This document shows, in pieces, positions 26,596 through 34,919 of a stretch of 64,000 nucleotides of DNA; the stretch's first letter is position 1, and the number at the start of each line of letters is the position of its first letter. Source of the stretch: Levilinea saccharolytica. Lineage in GTDB: Bacteria; Chloroflexota; Anaerolineae; Anaerolineales; Anaerolineaceae. Location of the stretch: NCBI RefSeq assembly GCF_001306035.1, contig NZ_LGCM01000031.1:44291-108290 (forward strand), in the 5' to 3' direction. A program made the position numbers and the translations under genes. The notes below the pieces were generated by a model. The model made no database searches and was not told the origin of the DNA. It saw only the letters and a list, made by a program, of their open reading frames with translations.

Positions 26596-27344
26596 TCCCC
26601 TGGGTGTTTCTCAGAGCCGGAGAATACCCCTCCGGCTCTGAGCTTTTTTCGCTTGCCCCGTCTTTTCTCAGCCCAGCGGAGACGGCCTACCTGGGAACGC
26701 TGCGCTTTCCCCGCCGCCGGGACGATTGGCTGGCAGGGCGCTGGGCAGCAAAGCGCCTGCTGGCTGCCCTCCAGCCCGCTGGACAGCCTTTCATAGCCAC
26801 CGAGTACGCTTTAATGCGCAGCCCTTCCGGCGCACCCATCCTACATCATCTAGGACGACCCCTACCTTACAGCCTTTCCCTCAGCCACCGCGCCGGGGCG
26901 GTGTTCTGCGCCTGCTGCCCTCTCCCAGGCGTTGCCTTGGGGGTGGATCTGGAATGGGTGGAAGAACGTCACCCCGCCTTTTACCAGGATTATTTCACCC
27001 TTGCTGAACAAGCCTTTGCCGCCAAGGCGGAACCGAACGCTCCGGCGGTCTGGTTCACCCTGCTGTGGAGTGCCAAAGAAGCGGTGCTCAAATCCCTGGG
27101 GCTGGGTCTGAGCGTGGATCCCCGCCGCATTGAAATCAGCGCTGATCCCCACGCCTGGCAGGCGCTGCACCGGCAGGCTTCGGCCTCTGTCTGGCAGATT
27201 GTTACCGTGCAAACCCGCGGCCTGCCCGTGGATGCACCGCTAAGTCTGTGGGCGCAGCGCCGCGGTGATTTCGTTCTCACCTGTGCCTTAAACGCAAAAG
27301 GGCCAGCAGAGCTGGCCCCAGATGAGCATCCAATCCAGCCCTAG
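26592..27344 (+). CDS. 4'-phosphopantetheinyl transferase, Sfp type
   Basis: The 250-residue protein moves phosphopantetheine from CoA to carrier domains. It has the pseudo-dimeric Sfp fold: WLAGRWAAKRLL in the N half, SLSLSHRAGAVFC, the metal motif GVDLEWVEE (Asp119, Glu121) and LLWSAKEAVLKSLG (Trp159, Lys162, Glu163). The ATG overlaps the megasynthase stop codon (ATGA), so translation is coupled and the megasynthase is its likely target. A longer open frame from 26181 exists but lies within the synthase gene. The stop codon shares CTAG with the convergent pfaD stop. The substrate carriers have Thr instead of Ser, so its residue specificity is of special interest. Confidence 0.93.
   Translation: MIPWVFLRAGEYPSGSELFSLAPSFLSPAETAYLGTLRFPRRRDDWLAGRWAAKRLLAALQPAGQPFIATEYALMRSPSGAPILHHLGRPLPYSLSLSHRAGAVFCACCPLPGVALGVDLEWVEERHPAFYQDYFTLAEQAFAAKAEPNAPAVWFTLLWSAKEAVLKSLGLGLSVDPRRIEISADPHAWQALHRQASASVWQIVTVQTRGLPVDAPLSLWAQRRGDFVLTCALNAKGPAELAPDEHPIQP
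27294..27319 (-). terminator. Intrinsic terminator for pfaD inside the PPTase 3' end
   Basis: On the minus strand GGGCCAGC and GCTGGCCC form an 8-bp stem with a 3-nt loop (27301-27319 approximately), followed by TTTTGCGTTT. It lies downstream of pfaD and within the coding end of the convergent PPTase gene. Confidence 0.7.
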
Positions 27345-28984
27345 GCGGGACTCAGCGGGAAATAGCGCCGCACCGCTTCCGGAAAGCGCACCCCCTGATT
27401 TTCCAGCGCCTGCAAGCGGCTCAAATAGGCCGCACCGATCAAGATGTGGCGGTTCACATCCACCACCCGCCGGTTTTCAGGCTGCTGCAAATAGCTGCCC
27501 TGCGTCCAGATGTTGAAAGCTCCCATCGCCGGACCGCACCAGATCTGGTAGTCCATCTCACGCCCCTTCTCGCCGCGGTTCGACCAGCGTGAAGATAATC
27601 CCAGATACCAGCGGAACACCAACGCCATCTTCTGATGAGGGTCAGCCTCGGCCCGCGCCAGCTCTTTGGGGTCGCGCTGCGCGAAGAATTGGCGCGTCTC
27701 CTCCCACACCGAATCCAGCGTGCGTTGAAAAATCTGCTTTTCCAGCTTTTCACGCTCCCCCGCGGGGATGCTCTCGATGGACGGATAGCGCGAGTACACC
27801 TCGTACAGCTTCGCCGCGCGCATGGGGAACAGCGTGCCGCGCTTCAGCACCTGCACCCGCACACCCATTTCAAACATGTCCGCCGCCGGGGCCATGGTCA
27901 CATCCGCCAAACCCGCCTCAGCCAACAGCCGCCGCGTGTGCTCTGAAGCCCCCGATTCCACGCAGGCCTGGTTCACCGACCCCGTCACCAGATACTCCGC
28001 CCCCATCGCCAGGGCTGCCGCCGCCGCTTCGGGTGTGCTGATCCCTCCGGCCGCCCCCACCCGTACCCGCCAGGGTGATTTCCCTTCCGCGAGCATCTCA
28101 TCCCGCAATTGGCGAATGGCGGGCAGCACGCACACCAACGGGCGGTTATCCGTGTGGCCGCCGGAATCCGCCTCCACGGTGATGTCGTCCGCCATCGGCG
28201 CCCGCCGCAGCAATTCTGCCTGCATGGGGGTGATTTTGCCCGCCGTCAGCAGGCTGTCCACCACGTCCGCCGGAGCCGGAGCCAAAAAGCGCTGTGCCAC
28301 CTCTGGGCGCGACAACTTCACGATCAGTCGGTTGCTGGTTCGCACCTGTCCTTGTTCGTCCGCCTCCAGTCCGCTGGCGCGGTACAACACCAGCGGCGCG
28401 GTCACATCCACATAGGCCGAAGCCTCCACCACCCTCACCCCACGGGCTATGTAGAGTTCTGCTGTGCGCATCTCCATCGCTGGGTCGTGCAGGTTGAAAA
28501 TCAAGTTGAAGGCGTAAGGTCCTTGCGGAAGCTGAGTTTGTAAGTTTTCCAAGGCAGCTTCCACCCGTTCCAGGCTTAAGCCCGCCGCCCCAAAGGAGCC
28601 CATCAAGCCCGCCTGCCCCAAAGCGGTCACCATCGCCTCCGAGGCAATCGCATTGGCCATCGCCCCGCCGTACAGCGCCGCGCGCGTGCCGTACGCCGCG
28701 CAAAATTCCTGGCTGCCCAGGCTGTCCAGCGGCCGCGGGGCTGCATACCCCACCCAAAGCCTCTCACTAGAACTGTGCCTCGCCCGGGGTTGTCCGTCCG
28801 AAACCAGGCGAATCTGCCCATCCTGCCAAACCGCTGCAGCGGGTTTCTCCAAATCCAACAGCACCTGCCGCACCCCTTCAGCGTCGTTAAGGCTCACCCC
28901 CTCTGGCCCCTCCCAGCCCAAATCTCCCCAACTTTGCGGGGTCATCGCATCGGTCATCATTCGGTTTTGAGGGTTCATCATCAT
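27341..28984 (-). CDS. pfaD: PfaD-type enoyl reductase (2-nitropropane dioxygenase-like FMN protein)
   Basis: The 547-residue protein matches PfaD of omega-3 PUFA synthases: TIM-barrel FMN protein with FNLIFNLHDPAMEM, VVEASAYVDVT, the ADSGGHTDNRPL block, VRVGAAGGISTPEAAAAAL and GAEYLVTGSVNQ for FMN phosphate, and the C-terminal VFRWYLGLSSRW plus YQIWCGPAMGAFN. It reduces enoyl intermediates on the carrier domains in trans. It is transcribed towards the megasynthase and its stop overlaps the PPTase stop by a CTAG. GAGGAAGG precedes the run of ATG codons at 28984, so the exact first Met is open. Confidence 0.95.
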   Translation of the reverse strand: MMMNPQNRMMTDAMTPQSWGDLGWEGPEGVSLNDAEGVRQVLLDLEKPAAAVWQDGQIRLVSDGQPRARHSSSERLWVGYAAPRPLDSLGSQEFCAAYGTRAALYGGAMANAIASEAMVTALGQAGLMGSFGAAGLSLERVEAALENLQTQLPQGPYAFNLIFNLHDPAMEMRTAELYIARGVRVVEASAYVDVTAPLVLYRASGLEADEQGQVRTSNRLIVKLSRPEVAQRFLAPAPADVVDSLLTAGKITPMQAELLRRAPMADDITVEADSGGHTDNRPLVCVLPAIRQLRDEMLAEGKSPWRVRVGAAGGISTPEAAAAALAMGAEYLVTGSVNQACVESGASEHTRRLLAEAGLADVTMAPAADMFEMGVRVQVLKRGTLFPMRAAKLYEVYSRYPSIESIPAGEREKLEKQIFQRTLDSVWEETRQFFAQRDPKELARAEADPHQKMALVFRWYLGLSSRWSNRGEKGREMDYQIWCGPAMGAFNIWTQGSYLQQPENRRVVDVNRHILIGAAYLSRLQALENQGVRFPEAVRRYFPLSPA

Positions 28985-29354
28985 CCTTCCTCACGTATAA
29001 ATGGTGGTGCGCTTCCAGCCTGTGTGCTTAAACCCTCTCCCGACGTTCAGGTTGCGCCCCCATTCCCCCGTCTGGCGTACCAGAACTCCCACCCCAGATC
29101 GGCCCTTACGACTGTTCTACAGGAAAACGTGCCGCGTTCCTATTTTGCCGGATTTCCGCGAATCGTTTCGAAAAATTTCTATATAATCAAGGTAGGCAGT
29201 TATTCACGCAAAAACGCCTTCCTTTATCAAATCCACACCTTATCAATAGAATCGTCAGCCGACAGCGCTCGTCACAATAGATCGTTTGCAGACCATCACA
29301 ACGATCTTCGTTTGTTACGAAAGAAATGCTCAAGAGGCCATTCAGGAGGAAACC
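28985..29354. other. Intergenic region between divergent pfaD and AOR genes
   Basis: This 370-nt stretch is clearly more AT-rich than its neighbours, and no credible gene is seen. It must hold both divergent promoters. A TATAAT is at 29182-29187, giving a leader of about 160 nt before AOR; no known riboswitch core was recognised in it. Confidence 0.6.
29182..29187 (+). promoter_or_regulatory. Candidate -10 box for the AOR gene
   Basis: TATAATC in an AT-rich stretch 167 nt before the AOR start; no convincing -35 hexamer is seen. Confidence 0.35.
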
Positions 29355-31256
29355 ATGCTCACCGGATACACAGGCAAGATTCTGCACGTTGATCTATCCC
29401 AGGGAAAAATTTGGGTGGAAACGCCCGACGAATCCTTCTACCGCACCTACATCGGCGGCTCTGCCATGGGCCTGGTCTATATTCTCAAGCATGTGCCCGC
29501 CGGCATTGACGGCCTGGATCCGGCCAATGTCCTCACCTGGATGCTCTCTGCCCCCACCGGTGCTCCCATCTCCGGGCAAAGCCGCATGTGCGTCAATGCT
29601 CGCTCCCCTCTGGTGGACGGCATCGGCGATTCCCAGTGCGGCGGCTTTTTCCCTGCGGAGCTGAAATTTGCCGGGTTTGACGGCATCGTCTTCACCGGCA
29701 AATCTCCCACCTACCAATACCTCTGGATTCACGATGGCGAAGCCGAGCTGCGCAACGCCTCGGCCCTGTGGGGCAAAACCACCTCCCAGGCAGAGGCGCT
29801 CATCAAGCAGGAGCTGGGGGATCCCAAAATTGAGATCGCCCAGTGCGGTCCCGCTGCCGAAAAAGGCACGCGCCTGGCGGCCATCATCAACATGAGCAAC
29901 CGCGCCAACGGCCGCACCGGTATGGGGGCAGTCATGGCCTCCAAGAATTTGCGTGCGGTCGCAGTGCGCGGAAAAACCCACCGTTTGCCCCTTGCCAATG
30001 CACAAAGGCTCGGCCAGTTGGCCCGCTGGGGCGCGGGGGATATTGAAAATAACGGTGATGTCCTCGGCCTGCGTGAATACGGCACCCCCAGCGTGGTTGG
30101 CTTTCAAAACACCATCGGCAGTCTGCCCACCCTGAACTACACCCAGGGCCAATTCCCGCTGGCGGACCACATCAGCGGCGAGACCATGAAAGACACCATC
30201 CTCAAAGAAAACGACACCTGTTTCGCCTGCGCCGTCCGCTGCAAGCGCGTGGTGGAAACCGAATGGCAGGGGCGCCCCGTCGAAGGGCAGCACGGCGGGC
30301 CGGAATACGAAACCCTGGGCACCTTTGGCTCCTACTGCGGCGTGGATGACCTTCCGGCTGTCTGCCTGGCGAACAAAATCTGCAATGAAAACGGTCTGGA
30401 CACCATCGGCACCGGCGCCACCATCGCCTGGGCGATGGAATGTTACCAGAACGGTCTGATCACCGCGGAGGATGTCGGCTACCCGCTGCCCTTCGGCGAC
30501 GCTGCGGCCATGATCCGCCTGCTGGAACAAATGGTGGCTCGCGAAGGTTTTGGGGATGTGCTGGCCGACGGCTCTCGTCGAGCCGCCGATCGCCTGGGCA
30601 AGGGGCATGCCTATCTCATTACCGCCAAAGGCGCCGAAGCCCCCGCCCACATGCCTCAGGCCAAACGCAGCCTCGGCCTGATCTACGCCGTCAACCCCTT
30701 TGGGGCCGACCACCAATCTTCCGAACACGATCCCATGATCGAAGAGGGCGCCTCCGATTTTTATCTGAACCGCCTGGCCCTCCTTGGCCTTACTCAAGTT
30801 CTCGCCCCCGGTTCCCTCGACAGCGAAAAGGTGCGTTATGCCCTGAAGACGCAGTTGTTTTACTCCTTCCTGGATACTGCCTGTCTGTGTCAGTTCGTTT
30901 GGGGCCCCAGCTGGGAAATGTTTGGCCCGCAGGAAACCGTTCAGATGATGCAGGATGTCACTGGTTGGAGCGATTTCTCACTGGAAGAGCTGCTCAAGGT
31001 GGGCGAGCGCCGTCTGAACCTGATGCGCGCATTCAACGCTCGCGAAGGCCTCACCCGCGCTCAGGATCAGCTCCCTGCCAAATTCTTCCAGCCGCTTCAG
31101 GGTGAAGGCCCCACCGCGGGCGTGGCCCTCGACCCGGCCGTGATTGAGCGCGCCAAAGAAGAATATTACGCCATGCTCGGTTGGGATCCGACCACCGGAC
31201 AGCCCATTCCTCAGGGTCTGGCCGCGTTGGGTTTGGCCTGGGTCAACAATCCATAA
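29355..31256 (+). CDS. aor: Aldehyde:ferredoxin oxidoreductase (tungsten/molybdopterin)
   Basis: A 633-residue AOR-family enzyme that interconverts aldehydes and carboxylic acids with ferredoxin. N-terminal GKILHVDLSQGKI and the YIGGSAMGL segment, SGQSRMCVNARSPL, and cluster ligands CFACAVRC plus the distal Cys in TACLCQF are typical; the RANGRTGMGAVMASKNLRAV block binds the pterin. Length is normal. GGAGG is 6 nt before the ATG at 29355; the upstream ATG at 29286 has none. It lies divergent from pfaD and ends at a strong terminator. Whether it acts on a lipid aldehyde/acid linked to the synthase cluster or on fermentation products is not known. No dedicated ferredoxin lies beside it. Confidence 0.93.
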   Translation: MLTGYTGKILHVDLSQGKIWVETPDESFYRTYIGGSAMGLVYILKHVPAGIDGLDPANVLTWMLSAPTGAPISGQSRMCVNARSPLVDGIGDSQCGGFFPAELKFAGFDGIVFTGKSPTYQYLWIHDGEAELRNASALWGKTTSQAEALIKQELGDPKIEIAQCGPAAEKGTRLAAIINMSNRANGRTGMGAVMASKNLRAVAVRGKTHRLPLANAQRLGQLARWGAGDIENNGDVLGLREYGTPSVVGFQNTIGSLPTLNYTQGQFPLADHISGETMKDTILKENDTCFACAVRCKRVVETEWQGRPVEGQHGGPEYETLGTFGSYCGVDDLPAVCLANKICNENGLDTIGTGATIAWAMECYQNGLITAEDVGYPLPFGDAAAMIRLLEQMVAREGFGDVLADGSRRAADRLGKGHAYLITAKGAEAPAHMPQAKRSLGLIYAVNPFGADHQSSEHDPMIEEGASDFYLNRLALLGLTQVLAPGSLDSEKVRYALKTQLFYSFLDTACLCQFVWGPSWEMFGPQETVQMMQDVTGWSDFSLEELLKVGERRLNLMRAFNAREGLTRAQDQLPAKFFQPLQGEGPTAGVALDPAVIERAKEEYYAMLGWDPTTGQPIPQGLAALGLAWVNNP

Positions 31257-31276
31257 TCTGTTTCGCCTGTACGAAA

Positions 31277-31307
31277 AAGCCCAGGGCGCGCGCCCTGGGC
31301 TTTTTTT
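31277..31307. terminator. Strong terminator between AOR and rhodanese
   Basis: GCCCAGGGCGC pairs with GCGCCCTGGGC (31279-31300), with A-run before and T7 after (31301-31307). It can serve both convergent genes. Confidence 0.92.
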
Positions 31308-31327
31308 GACATACGTGCAAACGTTTC

Positions 31328-31750
31328 CTACGGGCCGGTCACCATCGGCAGACCTTTGGCCGCCCACGAATTCATCCCCCCGCCCATGCTGGTCACGCTT
31401 TTAAAACCCGCCTCCAGCAAAATATCCCGTCCCGCCGCGCTGCGGTTGCCAGAGCGGCACACCACCACCACGGTTTGGTCCTTGGGCACTTCATTAACCC
31501 GGCTGGGCAATTGATCCAACGGGATCAAGGTGGCATCGGGAATGTGCCCCGCGTTCCACTCCTCCGGCTGGCGTACATCCAGGATAAACGCGCCCCCATC
31601 CCGCAGTTCGGCCGCCTTGGCCACGGTCACTTCCTTCGGCAGGGCGGCTGTCGCCGAAGTGTTGGGATTGGCCAAAAAGACCGCGCTCAACACAATCACC
31701 GCAATCACCGCTAATCCAACCCAGATTCCATTTTTTCGCAACCATTTCAT
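31328..31750 (-). CDS. Membrane-anchored rhodanese-like sulfurtransferase
   Basis: A 140-residue protein with a single N-terminal hydrophobic anchor (about 10-28) and one rhodanese domain outside the membrane. The domain has ILDVRQPEEWNAGHIPDA, the active-site loop VVVVCRSGNRSA with the persulfide Cys, and SMGGGMNSWAAKGLP at the end. It probably carries sulfane sulfur on the outer face of the membrane, or acts as a thiol-stress or detox factor. AAAGGAG lies 6 nt before the ATG. It stands alone; no sulfur-oxidation genes are near. Confidence 0.9.
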   Translation of the reverse strand: MKWLRKNGIWVGLAVIAVIVLSAVFLANPNTSATAALPKEVTVAKAAELRDGGAFILDVRQPEEWNAGHIPDATLIPLDQLPSRVNEVPKDQTVVVVCRSGNRSAAGRDILLEAGFKSVTSMGGGMNSWAAKGLPMVTGP

Positions 31751-31878
31751 GGTTCATTTTCTCCTTTGAGCATATTCCCAAGTTATACCTTATTCTATCG
31801 GATGGTTTTCAAAAGAGAAAGTGACATTGCCTCGCAAGGTTGCACAAAAGTAGGCCGTTTTCCTTCAGCGCCAACAGG

Positions 31879-31907
31879 TTGCGCCCCTGGCAGGGTTGTG
31901 ATACCAT
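31879..31907 (+). promoter_or_regulatory. Extended -10 promoter of the SGNH lipoprotein gene
   Basis: TTGCGC (31879-31884) and TACCAT (31902-31907) are 17 bp apart, and TGA precedes the -10 to give an extended TGnTACCAT. The start codon is 31 nt further on. Confidence 0.6.
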
Positions 31908-31938
31908 GCAGCCATTCTGCAACTGACCCGAGGTCCTC

Positions 31939-34068
31939 ATGCAGCCTCTTGCTGTGAAATCGTCTACCTGCCTGCTCGCCCTGCTCTCCATCCTGCTCCT
32001 CCTCACCGCTTGCCAGCCGCAGCCAGCCGCCGCCCCAACCCTCCCCGCTGTGGAACAACCCGACGCTCCCACCCTGCCCTCAGCCCCTTCCGCTGCGCCG
32101 GAGCAGCCCGCGGCAGAACCGAACGCAGATTCCGCCCCACCAGAGGCCACCCCCTCGCCAGTCAGCCCGGCTTCGGTGCCCAGCGCGCCCGCCAACCCCG
32201 GCGAAACCCTGCCCCCCGAAGATTGGAAGAACTGGCCGGTGGTACCCCAGGTATCTGACCGCGCCCGCGAGATCTACCAGCAAGGGCTGCAGCGCGGCAC
32301 CAATCCGCAGGCATTTTCCGTCGTTGGCGACTGCCAATCCATCCCTGGGGTATTCATGGGCGTCTTTGGCCACCCTTTGGGATACAGCCTGAAACCCGAA
32401 GAACAATACTTGCAGGAGACCATTGATCATTTCTCCGGCTCCTTCGACCGCGACGGCATTGCCGTGCGCGGCGGATTCACGGCTGCCTCCCTTCTATCCC
32501 CCCTGCAGGCCGACCCCAGCGCCTGTAAACCCGGTGAATCGCCCCTGTCCTGCGAATTTCGCGTACATAACCCCAGTATCGTCATCATTTCGTTGGAAAC
32601 CTGGCGCACCCCCGCCACCATTGACCGCTACGAGGTGTATTTACGCCAGATCATCGAGGCCAGCATCCAGCAGGGCGTCCTGCCCATCCTCGCCACCAAG
32701 GCCGACATGGCCGAAACCGGTAAAGAACATGTCATCAATCCGGCGGTCGCCCGCCTGGCCAGCGAATATCAACTCCCCATGATGAATTTCTGGCGCGCAG
32801 TGCAGGGCATTGAGCATAAAGGCATTGACCCCGAACGGGACACCTTCCACCTCACCCGCGAAGCCTGGTTGGTGAAAAGTTTTACCGGCCTGCGCGCTCT
32901 GGATGCCGTCTGGCGAGCGGTGAGCGCGCAGACCCCGCCCGCGGCCTCCGAAACCGCCCTGAACACCGCACCCACCCCCCAGCCCACCGCCTTGCCGCTG
33001 CAATTCACGCCGCCAGATTGCCCGGCGGGTGACAATTGCGTCCTGCTCGACCTGATCGAAAGCCGCGACGGTTCGCTGCACGACCGCGGAGTTTTCACCT
33101 TTAACCTCGACTCCCAGGCCCTTACCCCCCTGACCGCCGAAGATATTCGCCTGCAGGATGTTTCCCCAGACGGTCAAAGCGCCCTGCTCAGCCGCGGCAC
33201 AGAGTTGTACCAGGTTCGGTTCGCTGACCCCGCGCCCACTCTTATCACGGATGCCTTTGTGGATCACGGCAGCCTCTCGGCCTTTTACCTCTCTGACGGC
33301 CAGTCCATCCTGCTGCTCTCAGATCGCGAAGGCTACCCCGCTGTGTGGAAAACCTCTTCCGCCGCCGCAGATTGGCAGAAAATCACCGCTGAAAGCGACA
33401 GCCCCATTGCGTTGGTGAAGTCCCCGCAGGCGGGCTGGGTCTACTGGCAGGCTGGCGCCTGTTCGTCTCGCATCGTCTGCCAGGCCAGCGGCTATCAGCG
33501 CACCAGCCTGGACGGACAAACCCAGCCTGTGGGCGATGTGCAGCAGTTGGTCCTCTCCAATGATGCCCAATCCCTGGCCTTTATGGATCCGCAGACCGCC
33601 GGGGATTACGGTTTCATTGACAAGCTCGTCATCGAAAACGCCGAAACCCGCCTGCCCAGCCGCCGCCTGATTGTATTCCCCCCTGCCAACGGTTACAAAG
33701 TCCGCAACCGCCTCAACCAGTACCTGTGGTCGCCCAGCGATTCCCACATGCTCATTCTGGTGGACGAGTTCAGCAAATATTACGAACAGTCCTCCGGCTA
33801 TCACCTCTTTATCTTTTGGGTCAAACAGGGCTGGTATACCGAATTTCCCCGCCTGACGGGCATCATGCCCGGGGCGGTCTGGTCGCCAGACGGGCAGGAG
33901 CTTTTCCTATGGGTGTCGAAAGCCCAGGCTGAGGGCCAATACTCGCTCAGTTTTGAGCGTTTTAACCCCTTCAAGCAAGAACGCACCGTATTGGATCAAA
34001 ACCCAGCGCTGACGGGACTGCCCTACACCTACGTGAACCGCGCCTTCTGGCTGCCCCCCACCCCTTGA
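31939..34068 (+). CDS. Lipoprotein with SGNH-hydrolase-like domain (Cys nucleophile position) and beta-propeller-like C half
   Basis: A 709-residue secreted lipoprotein. The signal peptide ends in the lipobox LLTAC, followed by a Pro/Ala/Thr-rich linker to about residue 95. Residues 125-330 look like an SGNH/GDSL hydrolase: block I is VVGDCQSIPGVF with Cys132 in the nucleophile place, a beta-strand PSIVIISLETW, GVLPILATKAD, LPMMNFWRAVQ, and a C-terminal D-x-x-H as DTFHLTREAW. Residues 350-709 hold repeated blade-like segments (DVSPDGQSALL, YLSDGQSILLLSD, AVWSPDGQELFLWV) as in TolB/WD40-like propellers. It could act on cell-surface glycans or lipids, or be a non-catalytic binder. The family call is from motif order only. 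It is tail-to-tail with DUF1638. Confidence 0.7.
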   Translation: MQPLAVKSSTCLLALLSILLLLTACQPQPAAAPTLPAVEQPDAPTLPSAPSAAPEQPAAEPNADSAPPEATPSPVSPASVPSAPANPGETLPPEDWKNWPVVPQVSDRAREIYQQGLQRGTNPQAFSVVGDCQSIPGVFMGVFGHPLGYSLKPEEQYLQETIDHFSGSFDRDGIAVRGGFTAASLLSPLQADPSACKPGESPLSCEFRVHNPSIVIISLETWRTPATIDRYEVYLRQIIEASIQQGVLPILATKADMAETGKEHVINPAVARLASEYQLPMMNFWRAVQGIEHKGIDPERDTFHLTREAWLVKSFTGLRALDAVWRAVSAQTPPAASETALNTAPTPQPTALPLQFTPPDCPAGDNCVLLDLIESRDGSLHDRGVFTFNLDSQALTPLTAEDIRLQDVSPDGQSALLSRGTELYQVRFADPAPTLITDAFVDHGSLSAFYLSDGQSILLLSDREGYPAVWKTSSAAADWQKITAESDSPIALVKSPQAGWVYWQAGACSSRIVCQASGYQRTSLDGQTQPVGDVQQLVLSNDAQSLAFMDPQTAGDYGFIDKLVIENAETRLPSRRLIVFPPANGYKVRNRLNQYLWSPSDSHMLILVDEFSKYYEQSSGYHLFIFWVKQGWYTEFPRLTGIMPGAVWSPDGQELFLWVSKAQAEGQYSLSFERFNPFKQERTVLDQNPALTGLPYTYVNRAFWLPPTP

Positions 34069-34809
34069 TCAGTCTGCGGGTTCGCTGCGCACCACACCCT
34101 CATCGCTGCTCATGCAAATGCGGTGCCCCGGCGGGATCACCAAGTAGTCCTCGTCCCACGTCCCGCTGAGCAGTCCGCGGATCAAGCGCAGATCCCCCTC
34201 CAGGCGCGTGAATTTCCATCCGCGCCGTTCGGCATCCGCCCGCGCCTGTTCCTCTGCTGCGCGCCCGTCTCCTAAGCCCACATCCACAAACGCCGCGCGG
34301 TCGTAATGTTTTTGCCACGCGCCCATCACTTCCATCAAGTAGTCGGCGTTGTCCTGTCCGTATTTCTCCACATAGGCCGCGTACACGCCCGGCAGGTCAT
34401 CCGCCACCCCCGCGCCAATGGACAACGCCGTCCCAGCTTGATCGTTGCGCTGCACGTAATCCAGCGCGTACCAATACGTGCCAGGGTCGCGTGAGAATTC
34501 TTCGGTGTAGCGCGCCCGGCTGCCCAGAAACAGCGTGATGCAGTCGTGCGCCCTGGGCAGCACCAAGGGTACATCCCGCGCTGTTAGGCCTTCGGTAGCC
34601 TTCCCGCACAGGCCGTAAGCCAGCAGCAGCGCGTCGTACCCCTGCCCCTGGCAGGCGTCAATCCGCTCTTGCAGGTGCGTGCGCAGCTCCGGTGGCCGCG
34701 CATGTAGCCCCAGGCGGTAAATTTCCACATCCACCACGTGCGGCGACACCGCCGCCTGTGAATACACCATGCGCGCCAATGCCTCGCAGCCCAACACCTT
34801 TAATCGCAT
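34069..34809 (-). CDS. DUF1638 domain protein
   Basis: A 246-residue protein that matches my memory of DUF1638: MRLKVLGCEALAR start, ALLLAYGLCGKATEGL, LVLPRAHDCITLFLGSR, then YWYALDYVQRND. Its conserved Cys and His residues (GCE, GLCG, RAHDC) suggest a metal site. In other organisms this domain is often next to corrinoid methyltransferases, but none is adjacent here. AAAGGAGCGGAG precedes the ATG. The biochemical role is unknown. It ends 1 nt after the lipoprotein stop on the other strand. Confidence 0.75.
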   Translation of the reverse strand: MRLKVLGCEALARMVYSQAAVSPHVVDVEIYRLGLHARPPELRTHLQERIDACQGQGYDALLLAYGLCGKATEGLTARDVPLVLPRAHDCITLFLGSRARYTEEFSRDPGTYWYALDYVQRNDQAGTALSIGAGVADDLPGVYAAYVEKYGQDNADYLMEVMGAWQKHYDRAAFVDVGLGDGRAAEEQARADAERRGWKFTRLEGDLRLIRGLLSGTWDEDYLVIPPGHRICMSSDEGVVRSEPAD

Positions 34810-34861
34810 CTCCGCTCCTTTTGCATGCAGTCCCGTTTCGCCAACCCACGGCGGATTCTAT

Positions 34862-34867
34862 TATAAT
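34862..34867 (+). promoter_or_regulatory. -10 box for alpha-galactosidase
   Basis: TATAATCAG 58 nt before the start codon, in the gap between divergent genes. TTCGCC upstream gives a 19-bp spacer, which is poor. Confidence 0.45.
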
Positions 34868-34919
34868 CAGGGGGTCAATCCCATCCCTAATTCTACGCGA
34901 TTTTTTTGAGAGCTTGCCC

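Noticed and set aside
29188..29354. Molybdenum/tungsten cofactor riboswitch in the AOR leader
   Set aside because: The leader is long enough, but I could not recognise the conserved Moco RNA core or a terminator.
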